Source of the DNA: Chelonoidis abingdonii
Lineage: Eukaryota > Chordata > Testudines > Testudinidae
Assembly (NCBI RefSeq): GCF_003597395.2
Contig: NC_133769.1
Span: forward strand, 175,006,580 to 175,070,579
Length of the DNA stretch: 64,000 nucleotides
Direction of reading: 5' to 3'
The notes below the pieces were generated by a model. That model did no database searches, was not told the origin of the DNA, and saw nothing but the letters and a program-made list of their open reading frames with translations. Positions 31,922-43,996 of the stretch are shown here, piece by piece. Made by a program: the position numbers and the translations under genes. How positions within the stretch are numbered: position 1 is the first letter of the stretch; each line of letters starts with the position of its first letter.

Positions 31922-34040
31922 GGAGTCTCTACTGGTTCAACATGCATAATTCTTCTTTGTCTGTTAAAACAAGTTTGTAAGCATTTCTGATAATTACAGG
32001 CTTCTGTTTTCTTATCAGTCTCATTTTGAGTTCAGCATTTTTACAGCTTATGTTGCCAGTTAGGTTTTTCTCCTAGGTTTTCTCAAAGCCTTCCTATGGC
32101 TGCTAAAGCCTTTTTATTTTACTTAAACTACAAAACACATATTTCCTTCATTAAACTAAGTTAATTTAACCCTTTTTATACCTATCTAACCCTGCACATG
32201 GGTCATCTTCAATAGATGTAAGTGGAAGTGAGGCTATCTGTAGTAAAGACAGTCACCACCTTCCATTGTTCCCAAGTGGATAGAAGCTAGACTGTTCTCA
32301 CCTAGGGTGGCAACCCCCGCACCAGACACAATGTGAAACTCAGCCTGGCAGATGTGGAGGCTAGGAGTCAGACTGTGGGATGCAAGGAGGCAGAATATAG
32401 AGAGGAGCAAGCAGTTGTGTAGTGGAGCCAGAATGCTCATAATACCCACCCACCACCATATGCCTGTCCTATCCTCAGCACCTACCCACCCCCCATAACG
32501 CAACCACCTGACCTGACCCTCCTCACCCTACATCCCATCTGGCTGCATCATAGGGCCGCATCCGGCTGGGGCTGGAGTGGAGTGGGGTTAAGAGAACCAG
32601 GCTGGTGGGAATCTCTGGTGTTCGGGTACCTTCACAATAAGGACAACACCACTAGAGTAAGGAAGAACTATTTTGGGGAAAGGCATGTGGAGAATGGGGA
32701 GACTGAGCACCGAAGAGTAGAGTGTTCAGGGTAGACCAGGGGAAGGAAAGAGGATAAATGCTGAAGGTAGGCAGATGGTGGTGGGGAGCAAAGGGGAAAT
32801 AGAGGGAAACTGGGTGAGTAGGGACAGGGAGAGAGACTTATAGCAAGTGTAGGCTAGGGGTAGCGGAAGGTTTTTTTTGAGGGGGAGTCAGGATGATTGT
32901 ATAGTGGGCAGAAAAGGAGAATACAAGGGACAGGAGCCTGAGGGAAATGGGGCAAAATACTTGTCAATACTGATGGGGACAGGATACTGAAGGTACCTGG
33001 AGAAGGAGGTATGGAGGAGGAGCTTGTGAGGGGCTAAGATGGTGGGGGATGCAGGACAATAATAGCAAAGTGGGGGTGGAGAGAGGGATACAAAAAAGAC
33101 TTCCCTACTCCAGAGGTTGGGAGAGGGTAAGTAAATCTCATTCTGAGCAGCAAGGTTTGGGGAAGGTCTGATTTTTTTGTATGTCCGCTTGAGCCTGAGT
33201 TTTCAATCTGAGATGTTATAACCACCGATTGCGGGATGGGGGAGGGGATTCCTCCTACTTGTTTGAAACAATCAGGAAACAGACCACAACAAAGCAATAT
33301 TTCTTTTAAAACCTAGTGATTCTTTAAGCCAGTCTCACAATTGTTTTGGAGCTTGCCTATGTTTTTTCATTTGAGGACTGGTAGTAGTGGAAACGATGAA
33401 TGAGTAAAAGGCGAAGAAGGAGAATGAGATTCAAACCAAAAGAGAAAGAAGCAGCAGAAGAGTGAAAGTCACAACAGAGTGAGCTGGGGAGATAAAATGA
33501 AAGAAAATGAAATTAAAAATACAAGCTGAACTAATGTCAGCACATGACAACTAGCAAAATTTCATTTTTGGCATGCCTGCCGAAAAAAGACTTTTTCTCA
33601 CTAACTGAGCCCAATGGGAGAGAAATGGCACCTAGACTGAGCCAAAATGTTTTGAGAACATCTTTCAAAAATTATGATTTCAGCCAGCTTCGTGCAGTAG
33701 CAAAGACACTTTGTGCTACTTTCTGGGAGGATCCTGCTTTGGTGGCTAGGGCTCCCAGCCAGAATTACTGTATATGCAAGAATTCTCACTGCCAGGGCAA
33801 GCTGAGGAGAAATCTGGCTTTTGCAGGCATGAGGAAAAAGTGAAACATTTTAAAATGTTCTCAAAAAAATGAAAGGCAGTATCTGCCAGTGAGGAAAAAA
33901 GTACCTTTTGCTGAAAATTATTATTAATTTTTAAAACAAAACCAATTTTTCTGGGGGAAAATGGAGAACTTTACCCTGGGTAGACAAAGTTCTGATTTTG
34001 TTGAAGGGGTCAGCCTATTTGTGTATGTGATTCACAAAAT
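31922..34040. other. Spacer; G/A-rich part, no gene seen
   Basis: About 32640-33120 is G/A-rich on + (GGGGAAGGAAAGAGG, GGGACAGGGAGAGAGAC, GGTGGGGGATGCAGGAC). The 33540-33900 stretch has AAAATTT phrases like those at 3560-3860 and may be a related repeat. Open frames (33544-33843 +, 33034-33297 -) carry no recognisable domain. Confidence 0.5.
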
Positions 34041-34931
34041 AGGGCTATCTAGCAATTAAAAAAATTAATTGTGATTAATTGTGTGATTAATCACACTGTT
34101 AAACAATAATAAAATACCATTTATTTAAATATTTTTTGATGTTTTCTACATTTTCAAATATATTGATTTCAGTTACAACACAGAATACAAAGTGTACAGT
34201 GCTCATTTTTATATATATATAAAATATTATTGCAAGTAGGGGACATACAATTCCCCCCTTACGATTTCAGTGACAAATTTAATTAACAATTTTTTTTTTA
34301 ATGAGCATCATCAGCATGGAAGTATGTTCTCTGGAATGGTGGCTGAAGCATGACTGGGCATATGAATGTTTAGCATATCTGGCATGTAAATACCTTGCAA
34401 TGCCATCTACAAAAGTGCTATGCAAATGCTCATTCTCACTTTCTGATGACATTGTAAATAAGAAGAGGGCTGTATTATAGCCCGTAAATGTAAACACACT
34501 TGTTTGTCTGAGCAATTGGCTGAACAAAAAATAGGACTAAGTGGACTTATAGGCTCTGAAGTTCTACATTGTTTTGTTTTTGAGTGCGGTTATGTAAGAA
34601 AAAAAATCTACATTTGTAAGTTTCACTTTCACCATGAAGAGATTGCACTACAGTACTTGTATGAGGTGAACTGAAAAATACTATTTTTGTTTATAATTTT
34701 TACAGTACAAATATTTTTGATAAAACATAATATACACTTTGTATTCTGTGTTGTAACTGAAATCAATATGTATGAAAATGTAAAAAAAATCAAAAATATT
34801 TAATAAATTTAAATTAGTATTCTATTGTTTAATAGTGTGATTAAAACTGTGATTAATCATGATTAAGTTTTGAATTTCAATTAATTTTGTGAGTTAATCA
34901 CATGAGTTAACTGCGATTCATTGACAGCCCT
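34041..34931 (-). mobile_element. hAT-type fold-back element with very long inverted arms
   Basis: Ends AGGGCT.../...AGCCCT. The left arm (34041-about 34220) with AATTGTGATTAATTG, ATTAATCACACTG, TTGATTTCAGTTACAACAC and AGAATACAAAGTGTACA is mirrored by the right arm (about 34690-34931) with TACACTTTGTATTCTG, TGTTGTAACTGAAATCAA, AGTGTGATTAAAACTG and TGAATTTCAATTAATTTTG...GACAGCCCT. The middle retains a transposase scrap. The AGGGCTGTC...ATTAATCGCG-type start is typical of hAT elements in vertebrates. No clear 8-bp duplication remains (CACAAAAT versus AAAAATTA). Confidence 0.8.
34279..34527 (-). pseudogene. hAT transposase fragment
   Basis: An 82-codon frame on -. Its second half reads MSSESENEHLHSTFVDGIAR, then YLHARYAKHSYAQSCF, then MLMMLIKKKIVN. 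From memory this corresponds to part of the transposase of a hAT family common in turtles (S.ESEN..HSTFV.GVARYLHARYA pattern). Neither the BED zinc finger nor the C-terminal dimerisation domain is present. It lies inside the fold-back element, indicating derivation by internal deletion from an autonomous copy. Confidence 0.6.
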
Positions 34932-35163
34932 AAAAATTATGTTCATTATTGGAAAAGTCAGAACATCTCTGGGCCAAATAGATAAATACTTGGTGGAAGA
35001 AGGGAAATCAGTATTAGTATTTTCATAGGAAAAGTATCTCAGAGCAAAAGGCTAGTTTTATAGAGCTCACTTTGTTCATAAGGGCTGGTTACGCGGTGTG
35101 TGCACCAATTTAACTAAATTGTTTTAGACTTAGTTGAACATTGCATGAACTGTGTAGACCAGC

Positions 35164-35195
<32 letters not shown>

Positions 35196-36622
35196 CGTGT
35201 ATGTGTGTGTGTTGGATCCTTTTAAGAATTGCTATACCAGAACACATCAACTGTAACAAAGAAGACATTGCAAAGACAAGCCAAGTGTAAAAATGCCTTT
35301 GGTTAGTATAGTAACACATGTTAATATAGCTCCATTTTCTATATGAAGTTCTGCACACAATGTCTGTGCTCCCCTCAGTACATTTACACCTCATAAACAA
35401 CAAACATGCAATGGTTTTAATATCTACTCAATACTCTCCAGCCATTAATTCTCTACATGACATCAGTGATCCATCCAGTTAGTTATCCCATCTCTGATCT
35501 TAGCTAATGTGAGATGTTCCTGAAAGGAATGTGAATGGTGTACCTAATTAGTGCCATATTATACCTTTCCCCCATGTTACTTCACAGGCTATAAAGCAGT
35601 TCAGTTACCTTAGCCAGAAAGAGAGAACCTTGAAGGTGCCCTTCAGAGGGGAGCAGGAATTGCGACTTGAGAAGAAAAAGCACAGTGATGGTGGGGGTGG
35701 GCGGGGGGTCAAGGTACATGATCAGGTTTTAAGACCAAGCTTCTTATTTCTATCCCTGTCAGACAGTCACAGAAAAGCTGATTTAACAATTACTTACATA
35801 CAAAATATTCCCAACATTCTCTCTGAGGTGTTAGCTTCACTGACTGTAGGAAGAATAATTTTTAAATGGACAATGGCTGCTAATTATCAAGCCATGTAAT
35901 GTTTGTGAGAATACAAGTAGACTGAAATCCAGATGTAAGTGTGGTCATAATTAGAAAGTTGGCAGACAGGTAATACAGCACGGATGCATTAAGATGTATG
36001 GCGTGTTTTAGCTGTGGAGACAGCTTACTGGAGTGCAGGGCAGCTGAAATAGCATTACTCAAACTGATCAAAATGAGACTGGATCAAAGCTTTTTTTTTT
36101 TCTAACTTCAGAGTGGTACCTCTGAATGGAGTGGGGTTTGTTCAGAGACCTATAGGCAGGTTGAGCAATTTACTTAAGATCCCAGAGTCTCTCTCTTTAT
36201 CTGTACCCTCTCTCTCTCCCCCTCCCTCCAGGCTACTAGTAATACTATGCTTGATACTGGCTAGCACAGTACTGTGTACCATTAAACTGTGCTCCTCTCA
36301 TTATTGCATTAGGTCGCTGTACTCCATTTCTTTCCCTACCTCACCATCAGGCTAATAAGGACATTTTACTTGTATTCTGTCATTAAAGTGGCTGCAGAAA
36401 TACAGCTCTGCACATATAAATAATAGGTACCACTAGAAATGATGGGAGCATGATAAGGCAAGGTCACCTGTATAGTAGGGCTATTACATACCTACAGAGG
36501 GCCAAATTCTATTCAGCATAAATCTGAATTAACTGTGAGTGCAATGAAATTGCTTTGGGCTTTCTCCAGCGGTACAGGAGGACTTGATACATCCATCTCT
36601 CAGATAACTGTAGAAATATGAA
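34932..36622. other. Spacer with a MITE scrap and a (GA)n(GT)n microsatellite
   Basis: About 35088-35163 is a small MITE (GGCTGGTTACGCGGTGT to ACTGTGTAGACCAGCC, inverted ends). (GA)12 at 35171-35195 is followed by a GT-rich tract to 35212. About 36493-36600 (GGGCCAAATTCTATTCAGC) resembles one arm of a common amniote palindromic repeat. Pyrimidine-rich CTCTCTCTTTAT/CTCTCTCTCCCCCTCCC at 36188-36230. No gene seen. Confidence 0.55.
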
Positions 36623-36888
36623 CAGGGCCGGTGCTTTCATTTAGGCGACTTAGGCGGTTGCCTAGGGCGCCAGCATTATGGGGGGGGCATTTTGCCGGGG
36701 GGGCAGCAGGCGGCTCTGGTGGAGCTGCCGCAGTCGTACCTGCGGAGGGTCCACTGGTCCCACGGCTCCGGTGGACCTGCCGCAGGCATTTCTGCAGACG
36801 GTCCGCTGGTCCCGCGGCTCGAGACCCACGCGCGGGGCGGCGAAATGGCCTGGCGCCTAGGGCGCCAGAAACTCTGACGCCAGTCCTG
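36623..36888. mobile_element. CpG-rich hAT MITE, perfect 8-bp target duplication
   Basis: Left end CAGGGCCGGTGCTTTC at 36623 and right end ACTCTGACGCCAGTCCTG at 36888 are imperfect inverted repeats. AATATGAA flanks both sides (36615-36622 and 36889-36896), the 8-bp duplication expected of hAT transposition. Inside: GCGACTTAGGCGGTTGCC, CCTAGGGCGCCAG, its inverted partner TGGCGCCTAGGGCGCC, and CGGTGGACCTGCCGCAGGC. Open frames on both strands (36631-36978, 36676-36900) come from this GC-rich repeat and are not genes. Confidence 0.9.
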
Positions 36889-36896
36889 AATATGAA

Positions 36897-38894
36897 TCAT
36901 GGGCTTTTGTTTTATATTGTTCTCTTTATACTCAATGTCCTGTCAATGGATCCTTCTCTGTTAGAACATTGCTTTTAAAATCTGTTACAGTTGTTTCAAA
37001 TAAAGTTTTTGTTGTAAGGTTTAGAAGTTCTTCATAATTAAGAAACTCTCAATTTGTTGACAATTGCTGTAGACGAGTCAGGGTAACATGAGGGGTATGG
37101 CTTGCCCCAGCTGAGCCAGCAAAGCATTCTGCATTTTAAAACAGAGCTGGAAATAAAAGCAAGTTAAGGTAGCTAAGAAGGTTATGAGAGAGCAAAGCAA
37201 GAAGAGCCATCCTGGAAGCTTAAGGGAAATATGTGGAGATGCTGGTGCTCTTTTTTAAAAACTGTAATGAAGGATAAAGCCTCTTAAGTTCAGAGAGGAT
37301 TTAAAATAAGCAAGATCACCACTGTGTGGGAAGAAAGAAACCCACAAAGACAGAGGAATAGTAACTGCATACCAGGAGAATTTATTCAATTCAGATTCCT
37401 ATTCTTCAGAGTCTAGAGAAAGGTTGTTTCTTCTGCTAAAACAGCTGTGATTCTTCTACGCCCAATGTGGATGTAAGAGACATATCAGTAGGAATGCAAC
37501 CTTTAGCTGTTTTGCTGGATAAATGCATATAGCATGACACATTATAAAGGTAGAGTTGCACAGGCATCAGCAGTTCTGCAAAACTAGGACAGGTAGCCAT
37601 GCTACTGTATCGATAGAAAGCCTGACTGTGGGAAAGATGACAGGAAGCATTGCCTTTGGTTGCTGATAGAGTTGCGTGAAGCAAATTCACACAGGTTTTA
37701 AATAGATTCACAACAGTGTGAAAGGAGTTCTCCTATTCCTGTATTTTTGAGAAATGGATGGGAAAAGCACGTTAGTGTGCTGGTAACATATCAAAGGGAG
37801 AAAGGTGTGATTCAGAGACATGAATGATTCTTTTGAGCAAGTCCCAGTTTTGTATACTACTGATGGATCAACCTCAAAATCCATCAGAAATTCATTTTGT
37901 GTAAAGATTACGTTTGTTTAAAGTTTATGCAAGCATTCTGCCATATTCTAAGTCATCCCTGGCTCTGTGTCGTATAGAATGAAACGACTTGTTGAAGTTC
38001 TCTGTAAACCAGACCCAACAAAGCCACACTACATATAAAGCTAGGAATGGAAGAATTATGAAAAGTTGTATTAGATGCTTTGCTGAACTATTCAAAGTAA
38101 CCAATAGACTCCCATAAGCACACAGTACGTTAGCCCTAAATTTTGTGATGGGGGAACACCAAGGGTTCAGAGATCAGGAGCTTTCCCTAATCAATAATGA
38201 TCCATGTCAATGGAGTCTCCTGTTCCCATATGCTCTCCTCCTTGTGCTGTTTGGTGTTGCCTTCTTGCAAGGGAAAAATCAGTGCTATGCAAACTCCTCT
38301 AGCATCTTTGGATAGATGGATATACTGGTTTCCCCTATGGGTGTGGGGGGGCAGGAGGAGAAAGAGGAAAGGGCATTAGGCAGGATGGACCAAACTAAAA
38401 TCCAGGTGTTTGTGGTGGGATGTGAGAGGAAGCAATAATCAGCCTTATTCTCCATACTGAAGCACAGAACCACTTGCTGGTGAGAGGATTTTACGTGCAC
38501 ATGCACGTCATTAGAATATATACTAGTCATCTTGACCACATGGATGGTGTAAGCTAGCCAATTGGAGAATCAGAGCTATGTGCTTTGTGTGACCAATCAC
38601 AACCAATGAACATAGCTCAAAATTTAAAAGTAATGTGTCACATTTTTGAGACATCCCACTGATAAAACACTTCGGAATTATCCTGGAGGATTTTTGGGTC
38701 AAATTATTTAGTTAGGTGTTTCACCAACTTGAAAACAGGCAGTTTGTTTTGTTTTGGGGGTGGGAAAAATGAATGATACTTTATCCAGATCCACTAGATA
38801 TTCTTAGCAAAGGGAAAACAGTATGAATTAGAATAAACCAGATATTTCCCATTACATTAAACAAAACAAAGATAGAACAACTCAGCCTTTACAA
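36897..38894. other. AT-rich spacer, no gene seen
   Basis: Single-copy in appearance. Open frames at 37436-37711 (-) and 38285-38539 (-) have no recognisable domain. No RNA gene or repeat identified. Confidence 0.5.
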
Positions 38895-39945
38895 TGCTGT
38901 GATTCCATACAAAAACTATTATACTTTGAGCCAGTTAAATGGCTAAACTAAACATGACCAAGTAAGGGCTAACTTTGATTCCCCTCTTTGCCACTTCAGC
39001 CTTGTCAAATGTAGGGAACCTAAAGATTCATACAAAAGTAACAAGCAAACTAAGGCTCCAAGGACTTCTACACCAGCAGACCCCTGGCAGATCACATCTT
39101 CAAGAACACAGGACTGTTCAGAAAGCTACAAGCAAGAATTGTCTTTCCTGACCAGAGGATTACCATTGCTGATGTTGAAAAGTCAATAGTGGTCCTGGGG
39201 ATCCAGCCTACCCCTTGTTCCTCATGCTCATGAAGCCATACACTAGCCATCTAGACAACATCAAGGAAAGATTCAACTACCAGATCAGCAGATGCAGAAT
39301 GACAGCTGAATGAGCTTTTAGTAGATTGAAGGGATTCTGGTGATGTTTGAATGCAAGATTGCAGCTATTCCCTGAGTGCAAACAACAGTCTTAAACTGGT
39401 TCTCGCCATGTCTACAGCAATCTGTTCTCTACAAAATTGGCATGTTCCCTGCTGATCTGGAGGTTCTTGTGGCTCTGTAAATACTGGAGGAGGATGTGTC
39501 TTGTGCTTGCAATGCTTATGACAATAGTGCAGAACTGATCAGGCTCCTAGTTTTGTCCAAGATTTTGAACAGTGAGGAGGGTCACATGGGTTTGTGGGAT
39601 TTTTAAAAAAGGTGCAAAATTATGGGATATCGTTGACATTATGGGATGGGGAAAGTTGCTTGCTGGGAAGTTGACACCTTGCTTCCAGTCACCCGTGTTA
39701 CTCATTTCTGCCCTACCAGGCATTGCCAAAACTTCCCAAAAGGCAGTGCGCTGGATGGTGGCATGTTGCACACTGTGATACCTACCCATGATGCACCATG
39801 CTGTGCACCAACACAAGCACACCTGGTGAATACATGCAGTGTCAACACAAGGACTCAAGTATGCATGCACATAAGTGATGTACTAACTGGGGTAGCTTTA
39901 TACCAACTTGCATCTGCAAAAGTTTGTATGTAGATAGATCCTAAC
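38895..39945. mobile_element. Second PIF/Harbinger-derived copy
   Basis: The first about 435 bp (38895-39330) align in the same orientation with 28534-28950, including AACTTTGATTCCCCTC, GGGAACCTAAAGATTC, the right palindrome arm and the transposase block. That block (about 39120-39330) reads a FRKLQARIVFPDQRI-like piece, SIVVLG then a 1-base frameshift in the GD.AY motif (39191-39212), an ERFNYQISRCRMTAE block (39266-39312) and AFSRLKGF (about 39316-39339), with stops. The end (about 39750-39945: TGATACCTACCCATGATGC, TGTCAACACAAGGACTCAAG, GTTTGTATGTAGATAGATCC) matches the terminal zone of turtle Harbinger derivatives. It keeps more of the CRMT...LKG block than the 28-kb copy, but no C-terminal block. 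Confidence 0.65.
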
Positions 39946-40455
39946 ATACCAGTGTTATCTTGAAGAAAGGGGCCCAGTCATAAAATCTTATCTACTCAAG
40001 GCAAGGAAAAGAGTCAATTCCAAATTGCCTAACACTGGTTCTTAGCTAAAGATAGCAATTGGAAATGACATCACTTGTTTGTTAAAGGGTATAGAAAGGT
40101 GAACTCTTAAATAGGGCTAATTACTATTACCTGCCTGAGCAAGCTGGAGCCTGCCAACATGCGTTTGAGCACCCTGGGTCTAGTCCTTTTGTGGGTATTC
40201 TGATCAAATGTGTATAAACGTGAGTTACAATATAGGTGTAGCAATTGCCTATTATTTAGTCTTTTAGACATGTTTACCGCAATTGCACAAATACCAGAAC
40301 CTTAGATTTAATAAAGGTATGTATGATTGAATTAGTGTTGCTGTAATACCCTATATTATTAATAATAATAATTCCATCAACATAGCTACAGTGCAAATTA
40401 GAACAATAGGAAAATATCACTGGAAGTCTAAAAATGACTGCAGAGCTATCAACTA
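39946..40455. other. AT-rich spacer
   Basis: No gene; only AT-rich single-copy-like sequence and a short ATTAATAATAATAAT run at about 40357-40372. Confidence 0.45.
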
Positions 40456-40737
40456 TACTTTTCTACCCTGTTCTTCTTCCTTTCCTCCTTTCCAATCCAT
40501 TTCTTCTCTCACATTCTGCTCCTTCAACTCCTCTTGTTACTTTTCTGCCTCTTTCCTATCCTTTTCTGTTCATTTCCCTCTTTATTTTCCCCCCATCCCC
40601 CTTTCTCCCTTTCAGTCTCTCCTCTCCCATTCTTCCCTTTTGTTCCTGCCTCCTTCCATCTCATTCAGTCCATCTGTCCTCTTCCAATTTGCCTCTTTCG
40701 CTCATCCATTCTGTCCTTTTCATTTCTGCTATCAATG
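40456..40737 (+). repeat. Polypyrimidine tract
   Basis: About 280 bp almost entirely C/T on + (TTCTTCTTCCTTTCCTCC, CCCTCTTTATTTTCCCCCC, CTCTCCTCTCCCATTC, CCTCCTTCCATCTC). Three overlapping frames stay open for 68-152 codons only because pyrimidine-rich DNA lacks stops. Such tracts can form triplex structures; this one is degenerate. Confidence 0.8.
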
Positions 40738-40961
40738 TAAAGCTACCAATGAATGCTACCATAGATATCTGTAGACGTCACCTAATTTTCAAAAGGAGAA
40801 GCCAATGTAAGCAGGAGAATGGTCCCACTATTATGGGGAACTTTCCTGGCTTATACACTACCCCAGTGAAGTGGTCTAGGAAAAGGATCTGAGTCCTCAC
40901 TCCCACTTCCTTTACCCAGAGTCCTGGCTACCTGACCTCCAGGGCTCCCCTTTCATTCGCC

Positions 40962-42054
40962 TGTGTGGCAGGGTCCTCGTAACCCCAACAAGGCTGGGTC
41001 CAGGATTCCTGGGGGACTCGACTCCCAACCTTGGTGTGGTCACTTAGGGGACAGGGTGTCCCCACTCCGGGGTGCAATCTCTGCACTCGATGCTTCCGTG
41101 ACCCACTGATAATTACATACAGTTCAAAGCAAATACAATTTATTAAACAGCAATCAATTAAAAAAGGAAAATATGGGTAAGGTTAAAGGAAAACGCATCA
41201 CCCCGCTCTGTGGCATGGGGACATCACAACCAGCATCTCTGGAATGTAAGGGAAGTTCATTCTGTTCCTCTCAAGTCCCAGGTCTCCTTCTGAGGCCCTG
41301 GCTGTGCTGCAGCGATGCCACAGGTCTGACACTTGCTCTGGCGGTGGCCACACGCTCTCAGGTTTTAGGTGGCAGGACCCTTCTTCCTAGTGTTGCCCCC
41401 GCTCCATCAGGGTTATGATCCCCCTCCAAGTCTGGCCTGCAGAGCCTCCTGGCTGGGGGCATCTCCCTGTGCTGTGCCCACTGCCCAGGGTCCCCCTCGC
41501 TCTTCCCAGCTGCTTACCACACTCGGCTCCGGACTGCCCCAGCCCCAGCTCCAGCTCCACCACTCTGCCTAAGCATGGCTGCTGTTGCTGCTCTTCCTCC
41601 AGCTCCCTGGGCTGCTTCTCTGGCCCCTCTGGCTTTGGTTGCTGCAGCTGTGCTCCCAGCACAGGTCTGCTCTGTGGGCTGCTTCTGTTACTCTGCTCCC
41701 AGCACTCACTTGCTTCCTGGGCTGCTTTTCTGGTCCTGTGGCTGGCATGGCTCTACTCCCCAGTTTAGCTTAGGCCCCTGCTTTCTCCTTAGCTCAACCC
41801 CACTCTGTCTGACTCAGGCAATTACAGCTCACACAGAGGACTGGACCCATCCTGGCCTCCTGACTCCCTGATTAGCCTGCTCCTGCCTCCTCCCCTTCCC
41901 CCCAATCAGGCTGACCTGGAGCATTGGCCTCTCGCGATTGTTCTTGGGGACTGTCAGTCTCAGGGTCCTGATTTCCCATCGACCCTTCCCCTTTCTTTTG
42001 GTACTGGGAGCTAGCCAACCAAAACACCCCCACTGAGTTCTAGTAACAGTTCAA
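40962..42054 (-). mobile_element. Probable solo LTR, minus strand
   Basis: The left + edge TGTGTGGCAGGGTCCTCG and right edge AGTTCAAGACA would give TG...CA ends read on -. On - there is TTTAATAAATTG (reverse complement CAATTTATTAAACA at about 41137-41150), a polyadenylation-type signal, just upstream of the 3' R/U5-like GC-rich part. The body is GC-rich with repeated CTGGGCTGCTT(T/C)T phrases (41607, 41678, 41727). From memory this matches an abundant turtle LTR. No target duplication was visible, and no pol or gag sequence. Open frames up to 117 codons here are not genes. Confidence 0.6.
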
Positions 42055-43194
42055 GACACCAAAAATTTTGATGTCTCACTAAATAGAAAATTATTAAAGT
42101 CTTTAAGAAATGAGCAGATCACCAGTTTAATATTTTATCTTTGCCCCATTTACTCTTGAACAGCTCCTCTTCCCATTATGAAACTATTTATTATTGTTAA
42201 GACTAGAGGAAACTGTCAAGGCTTTTTCCTCCAGAGTGAGAACCTCTATCTCTCTATATGTTTAGTTGATAAATGTCTGTAATTGCAAAGTTGAGTTTTT
42301 GAAAAAAAAATCTTTATAAGCTTGTTAGTATGTTCCAACAGTCCTAAGATGCCGGAAAGAGAGAAAACAGCTTTCTAACCTCTTTTTAAAAAGATTTACT
42401 CTAACATAGTCAATTGCTTTATTTTTTCCAACAGCAGGATAATGTAGATTAGAGAGATAAATAAAGAATGGGGTGAGAAATCTGCTTAGAAATGTGATAC
42501 TAAAATGGCAAGGACATGTTGTGTATTGTATTATGGACTTCCGCACTGGGATTACAAAATACCATTTTTTACTATGGCTGTTTCTGACTTTTCTCTCATA
42601 TGAGTGCTTTTAGTTGGATTAGCAAACCAATGTTCTGATCCCATCTGCTGTTTATCTCTATTGTGTACATTTCACTGACAGTTAAAACAACACCCCAGCT
42701 AGAGAAATGTGCCAAATTATATGAAAGCTTCTATATGGCAATCTCTGTTTGGCTGCTGGCCAAAGAAATGCCTGTAAAGCTCAACAACAACAGTAACACC
42801 TTGGATACGTTTGTTTTTTTTTTACAAAAAAAGTATTACAGATATAATTTAGCTTAAGGCATTTTTGCAGGATGCCAGAAAATGCATAACAGTTTTTAAG
42901 ATCACCACCTTGTTGGAAATGAGAAACAATAGCTAATTCTCCAGTATATAAACTCAACCACAGACAGTCTACATGAATAGAGTTAGGAAGTCCTTTAGGA
43001 AATTGCCCTGGTGCCTAACGTTAAGATAACAATGACTTTATTAAAGCAGGAATATTTAACCTGTGGAATTCACTGCAACAGGAAGTAATCAAGGCATTTT
43101 TTAACAGTTAATATACTTTAGGAGCATTTGTTGTATAACACTTATTTCTATCCAAGATAAGTCAATGGTAAATTAAGCCTTACAGGTACACAAA
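42055..43194. other. AT-rich spacer, no gene seen
   Basis: No recognised repeat or coding region; open frames at 42325-42546 (-) and 42663-42857 (+) have no domain. Confidence 0.5.
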
Positions 43195-43395
43195 AATTGG
43201 CATACCACATTAGGCCAATGGTCTCTCAATCCAGTATATTCTCCCCTACAAATGGCCAATACAGGATGTTTCACAAAGGAGTGTACAGCCTCCATAATTG
43301 GCAATTATAAACTAAATGCATATAGGAAAGCTTTTTTTTCAACATTGAGCAGCTAGTAGTTGGCTTATGTCCTGAAACTGCAAGTTTATATCCCA
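43195..43395 (-). mobile_element. CR1/L3-type LINE 3' fragment, minus strand
   Basis: + strand phrases TTGGCATACCACATTAGGC, CAATGGTCTCTCAATCCAG, TGGCCAATACAGGATG, CCATAATTGGCAATTATAAAC, then CTAGTAGTTGGCTTATGTCC and AGTTTATATCCC follow the order of a common reptile LINE 3' region in reverse complement. Probably the same family as 3096-3275. Confidence 0.55.
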
Positions 43396-43996
43396 AGTAA
43401 GTTGCAACTTATCTAATGTGACTTGTCCCATGTATTGAATTAAGCTTCGTGTCATAATCTGACATTGGGATCAGGAAGGAATGTGTCATGGCATTGCAGT
43501 ATTGTTCATGTACGTTATGAGGTGCTCTCAGCTTCCTGTGAAACATTCAGTTTAGATTACTACCCAAAACAGGATGCCAGTGCTCTTACAGGGTCTGGCA
43601 AGCCTTACATGCTCAAATCTCATTGCAGTTGTTTAGTACAACTATGCAGTCTAATGCACTTGCACATCTCTTCTATTCTGTATTGCTTGGCATAAGGAAT
43701 TGCTAGGCAAGAAGCAGCCACTTGGCCCCAAAACACTTAAGCCTGCTTCTTGGTTCTCTGTTGTACTACAGTACCAGGGCCTTATCTTTTTGTGTGTGGC
43801 TACATTGTACCCATAGTGCAAAACCTCTCAAACACCACACACAGATCTGCCAGAGCATCTTTGTGACCCTCAAAAGTGGGCAACTATTGTTCCAACTATT
43901 TGTCACACACCAGCCACCATATTACTTAGGAGCAGTGACCTTTTATGCCTCATCCCCAGTGAAAAACATCATTTTTCTCTGGCCTCAGTGTTTCAG

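Noticed and set aside
36631..36978. 115-codon + frame with Gly/Ala/Arg-rich start, and an apparent CpG island
   Set aside because: Starts inside the hAT MITE with target duplication; the CpG richness belongs to the MITE family.
40391..40892. Ser/Phe/Pro-rich membrane-like protein of 127-152 codons
   Set aside because: Composition artefact of the polypyrimidine tract; all three + frames are open.
41369..41871. Overlapping C-rich frames (up to 117 codons) as a proline/leucine/cysteine-rich protein
   Set aside because: They lie in a GC-rich LTR with overlapping frames on both strands and no conserved domain.
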